The notes under the pieces were generated by a model that was not told the DNA's origin, searched no databases, and was given only the letters and a program-made list of their open reading frames with translations. A DNA stretch of 43,119 bases from positions 1-43,119 of the forward strand of contig WTHR01000130.1 of NCBI GenBank assembly GCA_011523045.1. Direction: 5' to 3'. A program made the position numbers and the translations under genes. Position 1 is the first letter of the stretch. Each line of letters starts with the position of its first letter. Of this stretch, positions 32,424 to 42,334 are shown piece after piece. Source of the stretch: Gammaproteobacteria bacterium (GTDB taxonomy: Bacteria; Pseudomonadota; Gammaproteobacteria; Arenicellales; UBA868).

Positions 32424-33608
32424 TCAGTTTCGCTCGACACACATTGCGATACCCATGCCGCCGCCGATACACAGGGTGGCAAGACCCCGATGCACCTCAC
32501 GACGCTGCATCTCATAAAGGAGTGTTGTCAGCACCCGAGCGCCTGACGCACCAATGGGATGGCCGAGCGCAATCGCGCCGCCGTTCACATTGACCAAGTC
32601 AGGGTTCCACGCCATCTCCTGGTTGACCGCACAGGCTTGCGCGGCAAAGGCTTCGTTGGCTTCCACAAGTTCAAGGTCGTCTATCGTCCAGCCCGCTTTT
32701 CTGAGCGCGGCAGTGCTGGCCGGGATCGGGCCCGTTCCCATGATGCTGGGGTCAACCCCGGCTGTGGCCCAGGAAACGATTCGGGCAAGCGGCGTGATCC
32801 CGCGCTCGGCGGCTGCAGCCGCGCTCATCAAAACGGTCGCTGCCGCCCCGTCATTGAGCCCCGACGCATTGCCGGCGGTCACACTGCCTTCTTTATCAAA
32901 GGCGGGTCGCAAACCAGAGAGGCTCTCCACCGTGGTGCCGTGACGCGGATGCTCATCGGTATCTACGATCGTATCGCCCTTGCGGCCCTTGATCGTGACC
33001 GGAACAATCTCATCACTAAAACGGCTGGCCTGTTGAGCCGCCTCGGCTTTTTGCTGAGACGAGGCCGCAAAGGCATCCTGCATCTCGCGGGAAATGCCAA
33101 ATTGAGAGGCAACGTTCTCGGCAGTATTGCCCATGTGGTATCCGTTAAATACATCCAGCAGGCCGTCAACCAGCATGGTGTCGATCATCTCCAGTCCACC
33201 GAGCTTCTGGCCGTCGCGAAGATGGGCGCAGTGCGGTGCCTGACTCATGCTCTCCTGCCCGCCGGCCACCACGATGTCGGCGTCTTCGTTGCGGATAGAC
33301 TGATAGCCTGCCGCTACGGCGCGAAGGCCTGAACCGCACAACTGGTTCAGCACGAGCGCCGTACTTTCCACAGGCACCCCGGCCCCGATCGCTGCCTGGC
33401 GCGCCGGGTTTTGCCCCGTGCCTGCAGTCAGGATCTGACCCATAACGACTTCATTAACTTCGTTGGCCGAAACGCCGGCACGCTCGAGTGCGGCGACGAT
33501 CGCCGCCTTGCCAAGTTCACTCGCTGGCAATGTGGAGAGTCCACCGTTGAAGGCGCCGACGGGAGTTCTGGCGGCACTTGCAATCACTACATCCTTTTCA
33601 GATGTCAT
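32424..33608 (-). CDS. phaA: acetyl-CoA C-acetyltransferase (beta-ketothiolase)
   Basis: 394 aa, full length. The acylated nucleophile is C91 in [12 protein letters not shown]. The C-terminal catalytic segments are [19 protein letters not shown] and [12 protein letters not shown]. It condenses two acetyl-CoA to acetoacetyl-CoA, the first step of PHB synthesis. The gene is followed by phaB on the same strand. Confidence 0.96.
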   Translation of the reverse strand: MTSEKDVVIASAARTPVGAFNGGLSTLPASELGKAAIVAALERAGVSANEVNEVVMGQILTAGTGQNPARQAAIGAGVPVESTALVLNQLCGSGLRAVAAGYQSIRNEDADIVVAGGQESMSQAPHCAHLRDGQKLGGLEMIDTMLVDGLLDVFNGYHMGNTAENVASQFGISREMQDAFAASSQQKAEAAQQASRFSDEIVPVTIKGRKGDTIVDTDEHPRHGTTVESLSGLRPAFDKEGSVTAGNASGLNDGAAATVLMSAAAAAERGITPLARIVSWATAGVDPSIMGTGPIPASTAALRKAGWTIDDLELVEANEAFAAQACAVNQEMAWNPDLVNVNGGAIALGHPIGASGARVLTTLLYEMQRREVHRGLATLCIGGGMGIAMCVERN

Positions 33609-33789
33609 GGGAGGTCTACCTCGTCTTGTCGATTTCTAAAGGCCGGGCGCGAAGACCCGGAAAAGGCACTCGGATCGCGTTGGAGAATACCGGCTTGATC
33701 ATTGTGTCACAGCGGCGGGTCTTGGCGATCCTGTTGGCTTGCCTTTATCTCTTCTATCTCTTCTCGCTCTTCTTGCGATTCAATCAAAA

Positions 33790-33821
33790 CAGGGAAGACC
33801 CGCGGTGGCCGGTCTTCCCTG
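33790..33821 (-). terminator. intrinsic terminator of the phasin gene
   Basis: An 11-bp perfect stem pairs CAGGGAAGACC (33790-33800) with GGTCTTCCCTG (33811-33821) around a ten-base loop. On the minus strand it is followed by TTTTGATTG. It lies about 50 bases beyond the phasin stop codon. Confidence 0.9.
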
Positions 33822-33868
33822 TCCAGAACGTCATCTTAATGTGACAGCGCCTGAAGACGCGTCATTCA

Positions 33869-34252
33869 CTAAGCGGCTTTGCCGCGCGTCTTGGTGTCTT
33901 TTTCCATCACCGTGCCGAGATCGGCAGCTGACTGGGTGAAAAGCGCCTGCGCCTCGTCAACGTAAGCCCGGCTGAGCTCCATGATCTCACCGGAGTCTTT
34001 GGCCATCTTCTGCACCAGGCCCCGAACCACTTCGGGCTGCTTTTCAAAGTAGGACCGGGCGGACTGCGCGTCTTTGACTTCGAGCGCTTCGCGCGCGTTG
34101 TTCAAAAGGGCATCGGCGTAAACCTTGGCAGAACCCATCTGCAGTTCAATCATCTTCTCGATATTCTTGACCATCAGTTGGCCGGCGCTGTTGGCCGCGT
34201 TGACAGCGGTTTTTGCGGCAGTCTCATAGGTTTCGGTCATGTTGGCATTCAT
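33869..34252 (-). CDS. phasin family protein (PHA granule-associated)
   Basis: 127 aa, all helical and amphipathic, with SAGQLMVKNIEKMIELQMGS and SYFEKQPEVVRGLVQKMAKD typical of phasin_2-type proteins. Phasins coat PHA granules and control their size. It is transcribed away from phaE-phaC with a shared 260-base promoter region that holds two candidate PhaR sites. Confidence 0.92.
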   Translation of the reverse strand: MNANMTETYETAAKTAVNAANSAGQLMVKNIEKMIELQMGSAKVYADALLNNAREALEVKDAQSARSYFEKQPEVVRGLVQKMAKDSGEIMELSRAYVDEAQALFTQSAADLGTVMEKDTKTRGKAA

Positions 34253-34288
34253 GGTTTTGTCCTCGTTTGAAACAGGGCTGTAATAATT

Positions 34289-34332
34289 TTGTTGCAGTGC
34301 ACAATAACAGAACTATTGATGCAGTGCAACAA
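34289..34332 (-). promoter_or_regulatory. two candidate PhaR operators in the phasin/phaE divergent promoter
   Basis: TTGTTGCAGTGCACAA (34289-34304) and TTGATGCAGTGCAACAA (34316-34332) share the core TGCAGTGCA. Centres are about 27 bases apart, roughly two and a half to three helical turns. The site at the phaR promoter has the same core. They lie 37-80 bases before the phasin ATG. The rest of the 34253-34512 interval is AT-rich and holds no gene. Confidence 0.6.
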
Positions 34333-34512
34333 TTTTTGGGAAAAGTGATTTTTATCAGATAAAACAGTAGTTTAAATATCTCCTAATTTCCTTTTTGTGA
34401 GATTTCTATTCTTTATAGAGGCCAGTATTTGGCGATTGCAAAGCAGCAATGGTTATTGATCTTGGGAGTGGAGCAACCGGGATATTGGGGTCTTCTGAAC
34501 TAGAATCAGGCA

Positions 34513-35274
34513 ATGAATAAAGAGGTTTCTGCCGACTGGGCCAGCGCCCTCCTCGGACTGCACCAGCTGTTAAGGGAGCAGCTCGATAAGGCCAGCCCCG
34601 GCGTGGCTCCCATGAACATGCCCCATGCCACCGACTGGCTGCAGAGCCTGGCCGGGATGAACCCAGCCAACAGTCTTGCGGGTTCGCCAGGATTTCACCT
34701 GCCGCCCGCCCCTTCTGACGAGGGTGCGACATGGGAATCGGCGGCAAGGCGCTATCGCGAGGCGGCGTTGGCCCTGCAGGGCGCATGGCTACAGATCAGT
34801 TCCGATGCCCTGGCTGATCTGCGTGAAGCGCTCGATGAAGATCACGCACCGCAGGACCTGCGGGGCATCTATGATCTTTGGGTCAATTGCGCAGAAGCAG
34901 TCTTTGCCCGACAAAGCCTCACCGAGGACTACGCAAATCTCGTGAGCGAACTCATTAATTCGCAGGTAGCGCTTCAGCTCACCGCGGGTATCGGCTCGGC
35001 CCCTGCGCCCGATGACCCGGCCCAACTCAAAGAAGCCCTCGCTGCCGCGGCTGCCAGGGAGGCAAGGCTGAGAGCGGATCTTGAGGCGCTCCGTCAGGCC
35101 GACAGCACTGCACCCTCCCCGGCAAAAAAACGGGCCAGTAAAAAACCCGGGGCCAGCGCCAACGCGAAAGCCGTAAAGAAAAAAGCAGGGTCGACCGGAC
35201 CTTCCCAGAAAACCAAAAAAACGCAGCGGAAAAAACCAAGACAAAAGAAAGGTCCGACAAGTGAAAGCGCCTGA
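34513..35274 (+). CDS. phaE: PhaE, class III PHA synthase subunit, with a basic C-terminal tail
   Basis: 253 aa, shorter than the 350-aa PhaE of Allochromatium. The N-terminal and central parts match PhaE (ESAARRYREAALALQGAW, RGIYDLWVNCAEAVFARQ). The last about 52 residues (202-253) form a Lys/Ala/Ser-rich tail with 15 Lys and 3 Arg, resembling the KKPA-type tails of histone-H1-like proteins and PhaM/PhaF. PhaE activates PhaC. The stop overlaps the phaC GTG start. Confidence 0.88.
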   Translation: MNKEVSADWASALLGLHQLLREQLDKASPGVAPMNMPHATDWLQSLAGMNPANSLAGSPGFHLPPAPSDEGATWESAARRYREAALALQGAWLQISSDALADLREALDEDHAPQDLRGIYDLWVNCAEAVFARQSLTEDYANLVSELINSQVALQLTAGIGSAPAPDDPAQLKEALAAAAAREARLRADLEALRQADSTAPSPAKKRASKKPGASANAKAVKKKAGSTGPSQKTKKTQRKKPRQKKGPTSESA

Positions 35275-36313
35275 GTCATTCGGTCTGGAGCTTGCCGAGC
35301 TCACCCGGCAGCTGACCCAAAGCGCGAGCCAACTGGCCGGGATGGGTTTGCCAAAAATCGGTGCCACGCCCCATGAAACCGTGCTGGCGGGTGAGGGCTT
35401 TCGGTTGCTGCGATACGGTGAGGGTGAAGAACGGACCGATCAATGCGCGGTGCTTATTGTGTATGCGTTGGTAAACCGCCCCTGGGTGCTGGATCTGGAA
35501 CCTGGCCGCTCCATGATCGAAGGCCTGCTCGCGTCACAGATGGATGTTTTTCTGGTGGAATGGGAGGACCCTTCCGAGCAGGACCAGCATCGGGGGTTTT
35601 CTGATTACGCATGCACGATGCTGGATGAATGCGTAGAGGCTGTCGGTTCGCTTCGCAACGAGAACGCGGTGAACCTGCTGGGCGTGTGTCAGGGCGGCAC
35701 ATTCAGTCTTTGCTACACGGCACTTCACAGCAAAAAAGTGCGCAATCTCATCACCATGGTGACGCCGGTGGATTTTCATACCGACGACAACACCCTGTCC
35801 CAGTGGGTCCGCAAGGTCGATCTGGATGCTCTGGTGGGCTGCTATGGCAATGTGCCGGGCACGCTCCTCAATGGGCTGTTCGTCTCCCTGCAGCCGTTTC
35901 GCCTTGGATCAAAAAAATATATCGATCTTGTTGATCTCGCCGACAACCCCCAAGGCCTTCGCACCTTTGCCCGGATGGAAAGATGGATAGCAGACAGCCC
36001 TGACCAGGCAGGACGGGCTTTTCGCGAATTTGTCGGAGACCTCTTCCAGCGCAATGCCCTGGTTCGCGGTGAATTGGTGCTTGATGGCCGGATCGTTGAT
36101 CTCGGTGCCATCCGCTGCCCGGTGTTCAACGTGTATGCCCAAAACGATCACCTGGTGCCGGCATCAGCCTCGCGACCCCTTGCAGATCATGTGGCAAGTT
36201 CCGATTACAGCGAACTCGAATTTGAGGGGGGCCACATTGGGATTTATGTCAGCCGCAGCGCGCAGCAGAAAGTGCCGCCAGCTATTGCCGGCTGGCTGCA
36301 AGCGAGGTCCTGA
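35261..36313 (+). CDS. phaC: PhaC, class III poly(3-hydroxyalkanoate) synthase
   Basis: 350 aa, the size of class III PhaC. The lipase-box nucleophile is C143 in GVCQGG. D296 (YAQNDHLVP) and H325 (GGHIGIY) complete the triad. It polymerises 3-hydroxyacyl-CoA into PHA, using PhaE as partner. The start is a GTG at 35261 inside the end of phaE (14-base overlap), with AAAGG upstream; translation is therefore coupled to phaE. Confidence 0.96.
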   Translation: MKAPESFGLELAELTRQLTQSASQLAGMGLPKIGATPHETVLAGEGFRLLRYGEGEERTDQCAVLIVYALVNRPWVLDLEPGRSMIEGLLASQMDVFLVEWEDPSEQDQHRGFSDYACTMLDECVEAVGSLRNENAVNLLGVCQGGTFSLCYTALHSKKVRNLITMVTPVDFHTDDNTLSQWVRKVDLDALVGCYGNVPGTLLNGLFVSLQPFRLGSKKYIDLVDLADNPQGLRTFARMERWIADSPDQAGRAFREFVGDLFQRNALVRGELVLDGRIVDLGAIRCPVFNVYAQNDHLVPASASRPLADHVASSDYSELEFEGGHIGIYVSRSAQQKVPPAIAGWLQARS

Positions 36314-36324
36314 TCCGCGGTGAT

Positions 36325-36942
36325 CTAAGGCTTGCGGGACACTTTGAGTCGCAGCGCCCTGATGTTCATGTCCGCAAGGACACGGTTGGCACTTTCCATC
36401 GTTGCCATGGATGGAAAGGGCCCTACCCGCACACGGAAAAAGTCGCCCTGACCCTGCACCGAGATGTGCTGAATGCTGGGCTCGAAACCGGTAATCGCAA
36501 GCCGTGCCTTCATGCGCTCCGCCTCGCGGCGGTTGTCGTAAGAAGCGGCCTGCAACATATAGAAACTTCCCTGCGGCGTGGCATCTTCCGGCGTCTGAGC
36601 AGACTCCGCCGCCGCCGTGGCTGCGCCAGCCGGATCGGGCAGATCAGTCTCCGGGATGACATGCTCAATCTCGGGGAGCACTGTGTAGAAGTCGAAACTC
36701 GCCCGGGCAGGCGTTTCCACACCCGCACTGACGGCCTCGGGGGCTGATTCCGGGTCTGGGGCATCCGATGATCGCAGCAGTTGGCTGATGCCTGCGCCCA
36801 TGCGATCCGGATCCCCGCTCATTGCGCCCTGATACAACACAACAGCAACCACCCCGACTGCAATCCCCAGCACCATCAGTACGACATCGTAGGTAAGGCG
36901 AGAGCCTCCATCCGCTTTTCGGGTCCGGCTGTTTCGAGCCAT
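36325..36942 (-). CDS. SPOR-domain membrane protein
   Basis: 205 aa. A basic N-terminus (RNSRTRKADGG) precedes a membrane helix (about 19-42). A Pro/Ala/Glu-rich periplasmic linker follows. The C-terminal SPOR domain contains FYMLQAASYDNRREAERMKA and FFRVRVGPFPSM. SPOR domains bind denuded peptidoglycan at the division site. Its position directly after argS (3-base gap) is usual in gammaproteobacteria. Confidence 0.93.
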   Translation of the reverse strand: MARNSRTRKADGGSRLTYDVVLMVLGIAVGVVAVVLYQGAMSGDPDRMGAGISQLLRSSDAPDPESAPEAVSAGVETPARASFDFYTVLPEIEHVIPETDLPDPAGAATAAAESAQTPEDATPQGSFYMLQAASYDNRREAERMKARLAITGFEPSIQHISVQGQGDFFRVRVGPFPSMATMESANRVLADMNIRALRLKVSRKP

Positions 36943-36945
36943 TGC

Positions 36946-38682
36946 CTACATGCGCTCTGGTGCGGTAACACCCAGTAGATCAAGCGCGTTGGCAATGACC
37001 TGGCGTGTGGCGTCGATCAGAGACAGCCGGGCCAGGCGAAGATCCGCCTCAGCAGCAATAAATGGGTGGGCGTTGTAGTAGGTATGAAAGTCGTTTGCCA
37101 GATCGCGCAGATAGTACGCCACCTGGTGGGGCTCATAGGCTCGCGCTGCCGATTCCACTACCTCCGGATAACGCGACAACTTCTGCAACAGATCAGCCTC
37201 ACGCGGTTCGGTGAGCAGACCATGATCTGCCGAAGCAAGATCTGCGTCGATGCCTTTTTCTGCCAGTTGTCGAAACACGCTGCAGATGCGCGCATGCGCA
37301 TACTGTACGTAATACACAGGGTTGTCACTGGACTGCGACTTGGCAAGATCCAGGTCAAAGTCCATGTGCTGATCCGGCTTTCTCAGCGCATAGAAAAAAC
37401 GCGCGGCGTCCCGGCCGACTTCCTCGCGCAACTCGCGCAGGGTGACAAACTCCCCGCTGCGTGTGGACATCGACACTTTGGCACCACCCCGGTACAGCAC
37501 GGCGAATTGGACCAGCAGTACGCTGAGATCATCCGGATTCAGCCCCAGCGCCGACATCGATGCTTTGACACGCTTGATGTAGCCGTGGTGGTCGGCACCC
37601 CAGATATTGATGACGTGCGAGAACCCGCGCTGGATCTTGTCTCGGTGGTAGGCGATGTCGGTCGCAAAATAGGTGTGGTTGCCGTTGGCGCGAAGCACTA
37701 CGCGGTCTTTTTCATCTCCAAACTCGGTACTGCGAAACCACCAGGCGCCTTCGCGTTCATAAAGAAACTCGGTCTCCTTGAGCGACTCAATGGCGCGGCT
37801 GACGGCTTCGCTGTCGATCAGGCTCTGCTCCGAGAACCAGGTCTGGTAGGACACACCAAACCGCTCAAGGTCTGAACGGATGTCCTCGACCAGCGTGTCG
37901 CGGGCGAGGCCATGGATACGCCCGAAACCCTCATCGCCGAGGATCGTTTTGGCCCGTGAGATCAGCGCATCCAGCAGGGGATCATCTTCTTCGGGCACGT
38001 CCGCGAAAAGCGGCTGCGCCTCGGTGCGATACCGATCGTCATCCTCTCGATGCAGGGTCGCAGCAATATCAAAGATATAGTCACCCTGATAGGCAGCCCG
38101 CGGGAAAAGAACCGTTTCGCCGCATAGTTCCAGATATCGCAGCCAGACACTGAGTGCGAGGATATCCATCTGCCGCCCGGCGTCATTGATGTAGTACTCG
38201 CTGATCGCGTCATAACCTGCGGCCCGCAGCACCCGGGCAAGCGCATCACCATAAGCAGCGCCGCGGCCGTGCCCGACATGCAGCGGCCCTGTCGGATTAG
38301 CCGAGACAAACTCGACCATGACCTTTTCGCCGGCGCCGACGACACTGGTGCCGTAAGCGGCGCCGCGTGAGCGGATCTCTCCCGGTAACGACTGATAACA
38401 CCCCGGCGACAAAAAGAGATTAATGAATCCCGGTCCGGCCACCTCTGCACGCGACAAAAGATCGGAAGCCGGCAACGCGTTGCAGAGCTGCTCGGCGAGA
38501 TCGCGCGGCTTCAGGCCCGCGCGTTTTGCAAGCACCATTGCCAGGTTGCTTGCGAAGTCACCATGTTCCGGGCCACGGGATCGTTCAACCTGGATATCCA
38601 CCTCAAGCCCATCTGGCAATACGCCTTCCTCAACCAGTGATGTCAACGCATCACGAAGCAACTGACAGACCTCATTACGCAT
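36946..38682 (-). CDS. argS: arginyl-tRNA synthetase
   Basis: 578 aa from ATG 38682 (MRNEVCQLLRDAL); the longer frame up to 38874 adds 64 residues that do not fit the family. Class I signature HVGH is in SANPTGPLHVGHGRGAAYGD. The KMSKS-equivalent reads KVSMSTRSGEFVTL. The C-terminal DALR anticodon-binding domain is present (VVESAARAYEPHQVAYYLRD). It charges tRNA-Arg in the cytoplasm. Confidence 0.95.
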   Translation of the reverse strand: MRNEVCQLLRDALTSLVEEGVLPDGLEVDIQVERSRGPEHGDFASNLAMVLAKRAGLKPRDLAEQLCNALPASDLLSRAEVAGPGFINLFLSPGCYQSLPGEIRSRGAAYGTSVVGAGEKVMVEFVSANPTGPLHVGHGRGAAYGDALARVLRAAGYDAISEYYINDAGRQMDILALSVWLRYLELCGETVLFPRAAYQGDYIFDIAATLHREDDDRYRTEAQPLFADVPEEDDPLLDALISRAKTILGDEGFGRIHGLARDTLVEDIRSDLERFGVSYQTWFSEQSLIDSEAVSRAIESLKETEFLYEREGAWWFRSTEFGDEKDRVVLRANGNHTYFATDIAYHRDKIQRGFSHVINIWGADHHGYIKRVKASMSALGLNPDDLSVLLVQFAVLYRGGAKVSMSTRSGEFVTLRELREEVGRDAARFFYALRKPDQHMDFDLDLAKSQSSDNPVYYVQYAHARICSVFRQLAEKGIDADLASADHGLLTEPREADLLQKLSRYPEVVESAARAYEPHQVAYYLRDLANDFHTYYNAHPFIAAEADLRLARLSLIDATRQVIANALDLLGVTAPERM

Positions 38683-38836
38683 ATGTAAAACCCAGCCGCC
38701 GAAATAGAGTCCAAGGCGCGGCGATACCCGCGGATAAACCCAGGATGTGATGAAGCGTGATTTTAACCAAAGCCTCACATCCGCCAAAGCCGGCTGTAGT
38801 ACCCTTTGGGCTTGATTGCCATGACCGCTCTTCCTG

Positions 38837-39796
38837 ATGGACCATCTGCAACGTAGCCGACTTAACCTGCTCACCAGTCACATGCTCGATCGCGGCGCGT
38901 TACTGCGGCTGGATCCGGCGATGATCGCTGAGCAGGCCGCTGATCAGCGCGCGCGCTTCATCGGTATTCATGGCATGCGTATCGCGGTCGACTCGAGGGA
39001 TCCTGCGCGCCCGGCATGGCTGACCGCGGATGAAGCCAAAAACCGATTCGGCGATTGTGAGCCTCGGGTTTACCTGGGACAAGAAGACCAAACTCCCTAC
39101 TTTGCCCTGCTCCTTGACCACCACCTGCCTGAACCGGGCGAGGGGTTTTCCGGTTTGCGTTCACTGGCCGGGAAGGTCAGCAACTCGGAGGCCACGTTAC
39201 TGAGCTACGCCCAGGCGATGGCTGCCTGGCATCACCGCTACCGTTTCTGCGGACGCTGCGGCGGCGCCACACACCTTGATCAAGGCGGACATATTCGTCG
39301 GTGCTCTGAGGTCCAATGCGGAGCAACCCACTATCCGCGTACTGATCCCGCGATCATTGTGCTGGTGCAACGCGAAGACCACGCCCTTTTTGGGCGCAAA
39401 CCCGAGTGGCCGCCGAATCGGTATTCGACTATTGCCGGTTTTGTTGAGCCAGGCGAAAGCGCGGAACAGGCCGTGGTGCGCGAAGTCGAGGAAGAAACCG
39501 GGATCGATGTGACTGCCGTGCGTTATCACTCGTCACAACCCTGGCCTTTTCCGGGCTCGCTGATGCTGGGCTACCACGCGCAGGCTGGCAGCGAACGCAT
39601 CAGTCTGAATGACCAGGAACTTGAAGATGCGATATGGCTCAGCCGTGAGACACTTGCCTCGCGAATCGAGCAGGGTCTGTTTGTTCCTCCACCTTCGATT
39701 TCTATTTCTTACCGACTCATTGAAGACTGGTTCGATGACGAGGCGCCTTTTACCCTACACACGGTGTGCCAAAAGAACGTAATTGAATTTTTTTAA
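38837..39796 (+). CDS. nudC: NAD(+)/NADH pyrophosphatase NudC
   Basis: 319 aa. A zinc ribbon (CGRCGG ... CSEVQCG) separates the N-terminal domain from the Nudix domain. The Nudix box is GFVEPGESAEQAVVREVEEE plus TGI. The NADH-specific SQPWPFPGSLM follows it. NudC cleaves NAD(H) and removes NAD caps from RNA. It is divergent from argS. Confidence 0.95.
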   Translation: MDHLQRSRLNLLTSHMLDRGALLRLDPAMIAEQAADQRARFIGIHGMRIAVDSRDPARPAWLTADEAKNRFGDCEPRVYLGQEDQTPYFALLLDHHLPEPGEGFSGLRSLAGKVSNSEATLLSYAQAMAAWHHRYRFCGRCGGATHLDQGGHIRRCSEVQCGATHYPRTDPAIIVLVQREDHALFGRKPEWPPNRYSTIAGFVEPGESAEQAVVREVEEETGIDVTAVRYHSSQPWPFPGSLMLGYHAQAGSERISLNDQELEDAIWLSRETLASRIEQGLFVPPPSISISYRLIEDWFDDEAPFTLHTVCQKNVIEFF

Positions 39797-39797
39797 A

Positions 39798-39819
39798 GTG
39801 TTGCGCCCAGTCGCAACAC
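39798..39819 (+). promoter_or_regulatory. hairpin and promoter region of the cold shock gene
   Basis: A perfect stem GTGTTGCG/CGCAACAC (39798-39805 with 39812-39819, six-base loop) follows nudC. A -35-like TTGCGC (39801-39806) and -10-like TACAAT (39823-39828), spaced by 16 bases, overlap it. The hairpin may terminate nudC or hide the csp promoter; no T-tract follows on the plus strand. Confidence 0.45.
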
Positions 39820-39898
39820 GGCTACAATGCGCGTGGGGGACGAGGACTATTGAACCGAAGACCCCGGATTGTTTGTAGTCACCTTAGTGGAGGAGTTC

Positions 39899-40111
39899 AT
39901 GTCGGAACGACATACCGGAACCGTTAAATGGTTCAACGAAAGAAAAGGCTTTGGTTTTATTGAGCAGGAAGGTGGGGACGATGTATTTGTCCATTACCGT
40001 GAAATCCGAGGAGAAGGGTTCAAGACTCTGAATGAAGGACAGCGTGTTGAATTCACTCTTACGACCCGTGACAAGGGTCCCGCCGCGGAAGACGTTTCAC
40101 CCCTCGAGTAA
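39899..40111 (+). CDS. CspA-family cold shock protein
   Basis: 70 aa from ATG 39899, with GGAGGAG a few bases upstream. The nucleic-acid-binding motifs are [14 protein letters not shown] (RNP1) and DVFVHY (RNP2). It is an RNA chaperone of the OB fold. The transcript would carry a leader of about 60-70 bases, short for the cold-induced type. Confidence 0.96.
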   Translation: MSERHTGTVKWFNERKGFGFIEQEGGDDVFVHYREIRGEGFKTLNEGQRVEFTLTTRDKGPAAEDVSPLE

Positions 40112-40190
40112 TCTCGCGTCGACGGGCCGCCCAAGGCAGCCCGAGACCATCACTTCTCGTTTTGCCCGTGAGTCCTAACCACTCACCGGT

Positions 40191-40754
40191 ATGATGCTGA
40201 AGTTCGTCTGCATCAGCTTTCTGGCTCTGGGTGCGGGTTTGGGCCTGCTCGCGTCCGCCGGACTGGCTGGGGTGTTGTTGTCGCTACCGGGGTTGCCGGT
40301 CGTGTCCTTCTCTGCGGTGATCCTGGCCCTGACCTTTGCGTCTTTGGCCGCCATGACGGGCATCATCGGACTCGCGAGATCACAACCCGTCACCCCTGAG
40401 TCGTCACAAGATCAGACGCACGCGCCGGACTGGAGAATTGTTGTCCTGCACCTAGCAGGGCTGTCGACCTACGCCGGGTTCCCTCTGGGGCATCTGCTCG
40501 GACCCTGGATCCTCTGGCTTTTCTGGCGACGGCACGGCCATGCGCTGGATGTCAACGGTCGAGCCGCGCTGAACTTTGCCCTGACCATCAGCATCTTCTA
40601 TGTCAGCGCGCTCATCCTGGTTTTCTTCTTTGTCGGATTTTTACTGCTCGGCATCCTCATGGCGTTTCACATCATCGTGCTGATCCGAAACGGCTGGCGG
40701 ACTTCTGTCAATCTCCCCGCGCATTATCCCCTGACCATCAACTTTCTCAGTTAA
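40191..40754 (+). CDS. DUF4870-type membrane protein
   Basis: 187 aa. Two N-terminal membrane helices are followed by a polar loop ([18 protein letters not shown]) and the DUF4870/Tic20-like domain: [32 protein letters not shown] and two more helices. The two N-terminal helices are an addition to the plain domain. Function unknown. It converges on hemL with an 8-base overlap at the stop codons. Confidence 0.78.
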   Translation: MMLKFVCISFLALGAGLGLLASAGLAGVLLSLPGLPVVSFSAVILALTFASLAAMTGIIGLARSQPVTPESSQDQTHAPDWRIVVLHLAGLSTYAGFPLGHLLGPWILWLFWRRHGHALDVNGRAALNFALTISIFYVSALILVFFFVGFLLLGILMAFHIIVLIRNGWRTSVNLPAHYPLTINFLS

Positions 40755-42030
40755 GCTCGGCAAAGACCTCAGCGGCCGCCGTCAGCGTTTCGCTGATTTC
40801 CGCTTCGGAATGGGTCACCGAGACAAAGCCTGCCTCAAACGCCGAGGGCGCAAGGTAGACACCCCGCTTGAGCATGCCATGGAAAAACGTTGAGAAACGC
40901 TCACTGTCGCAGGCCATCACTTGCGCAAAAGAACTGACGCGATCGTTCTCAGTGAAGAAGAGTCCAAACATTCCGCCGACAGATTCTGTCGCCAAGGGAA
41001 CGCCCGCGTTGGCAGCAGCCTGGGCCATACCGGTGACAAGTGAGCGGGTGGTTTCGGTCAGGGCATCAAAGAATCCCGGTGCCCCGACTTTTTTCAGTGT
41101 TGCGATCCCCGCACTCATGGCGAGGGGATTTCCCGATAGGGTGCCCGCCTGATAGACCGGCCCGAGCGGCGCGAGATGCGCCATGATCTCGGCGCGGCCG
41201 CCGAAAGCGCCCACCGGCAATCCACCGCCCAGGACCTTGCCCAGGGTCGTGAGATCCGGCCGGATACCATAGAGTTCCTGCGCCCCGCCCGGTCCCACGC
41301 GAAACCCCGTCATGACCTCGTCAAAAATCAGCACCGCACCGCTTTGATCACAGACCTCGCGCAAGGTTTCCAGAAAACCCGGCGCAGGAGCGATACAGTT
41401 CATGTTCCCGGTAACGGGCTCCACGATCACGGCGGCGATATCGTCGCCTGATTCGGCAAACACCTGCCGCACCTCTTCGCTGTTATTGTACTCAAGCGTC
41501 AGGGTGTGCCGGGCCGCATCCTTAGGTACCCCGGGAGAGGTCGGAATGCCAAGTGTGAGAGCCCCGGAACCCGCCTTCACCAGAAGGCTATCGGCATGCC
41601 CGTGGTAGCAGCCCTCGAACTTGATCAAGGTGTCGCGGCCGGTATAACCCCGGGCAAGGCGGATGGCGCTCATGGTCGCCTCGGTGCCTGAATTCACCAT
41701 ACGCACCTGGTCCATCGACGGCACCGCCTGACACACAAGGTGGGCGAGCTCGGTTTCGAGTTCTGTGGGCGCGCCGTAACTAAGGCCCTCAGCAGCAGCC
41801 GACTGCACTGCCTCGACGACGTCGGGGTCTGCATGACCCAGGATCATCGGGCCCCACGAGCCCACATAGTCAATGTAGCGCTGACCATTTGCGCCGAACA
41901 GAAACGGCCCCTTCGCGTGATCAATGAATACCGGGGTGCCGCCTACGGACTTGAATGCCCGCACGGGGGAATTCACTCCGCCCGGGATAACTGCGCACGC
42001 ATTTTCAAAAAGATGGTCGTCGTTACTCAT
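40747..42030 (-). CDS. hemL: glutamate-1-semialdehyde 2,1-aminomutase
   Basis: 427 aa from ATG 42030, chosen because AGGGAG lies 11 bases upstream (the frame is open to 42060). PLP-binding lysine is K265 in [38 protein letters not shown] and [17 protein letters not shown] are standard. It makes 5-aminolevulinate in the C5 heme pathway, the route of gammaproteobacteria. Confidence 0.97.
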   Translation of the reverse strand: MSNDDHLFENACAVIPGGVNSPVRAFKSVGGTPVFIDHAKGPFLFGANGQRYIDYVGSWGPMILGHADPDVVEAVQSAAAEGLSYGAPTELETELAHLVCQAVPSMDQVRMVNSGTEATMSAIRLARGYTGRDTLIKFEGCYHGHADSLLVKAGSGALTLGIPTSPGVPKDAARHTLTLEYNNSEEVRQVFAESGDDIAAVIVEPVTGNMNCIAPAPGFLETLREVCDQSGAVLIFDEVMTGFRVGPGGAQELYGIRPDLTTLGKVLGGGLPVGAFGGRAEIMAHLAPLGPVYQAGTLSGNPLAMSAGIATLKKVGAPGFFDALTETTRSLVTGMAQAAANAGVPLATESVGGMFGLFFTENDRVSSFAQVMACDSERFSTFFHGMLKRGVYLAPSAFEAGFVSVTHSEAEISETLTAAAEVFAELN

Positions 42031-42144
42031 GCAAAAAACTCCCTGTCTGAAATGAGACAAAAATACCGGCGGCGGCAGGACGCCCTGCTCGCGATCCTTA
42101 GGCTAGAATCGCGGGCCTGTCTCTGCTTCTTCCTAAAACTTGTG

Positions 42145-42315
42145 ATGGCTAATCGAACTTTCATGTGCATTATCTGTGGTTTTGTCTACGACGAAGCCGA
42201 AGGGCTTCCCGAAGAAGGTATCGCACCCGGAACCCGCTGGGAAGACATCCCCGACGATTGGCAGTGCCCGGACTGCGATGCCACAAAAGTCGACTTTGAG
42301 ATGATTGAAATCTGA
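42145..42315 (+). CDS. rubredoxin
   Basis: 56 aa from ATG 42145. Two CxxC knuckles (CIICG with C8/C11; CPDCD with C41/C44) bind one iron. [19 protein letters not shown] and [13 protein letters not shown] are the rubredoxin signature. It carries electrons, for instance to alkane hydroxylases or oxidative stress enzymes. It is divergent from hemL, the usual gammaproteobacterial arrangement. Confidence 0.97.
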   Translation: MANRTFMCIICGFVYDEAEGLPEEGIAPGTRWEDIPDDWQCPDCDATKVDFEMIEI

Positions 42316-42334
42316 CTCATCCGGCCCTCCCGGC

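Noticed and set aside
33700-33840. Plus-strand short frames rich in Leu and Phe between phaA and the phasin gene
   Set aside because: They cover the phasin terminator hairpin and lack ribosome binding sites, so they are chance frames.
38683-38874. N-terminal extension of ArgS by 64 residues
   Set aside because: The upstream residues do not resemble ArgS, whose N-terminus normally begins near MRNEVCQLL. The extension also runs into the nudC promoter and start region.
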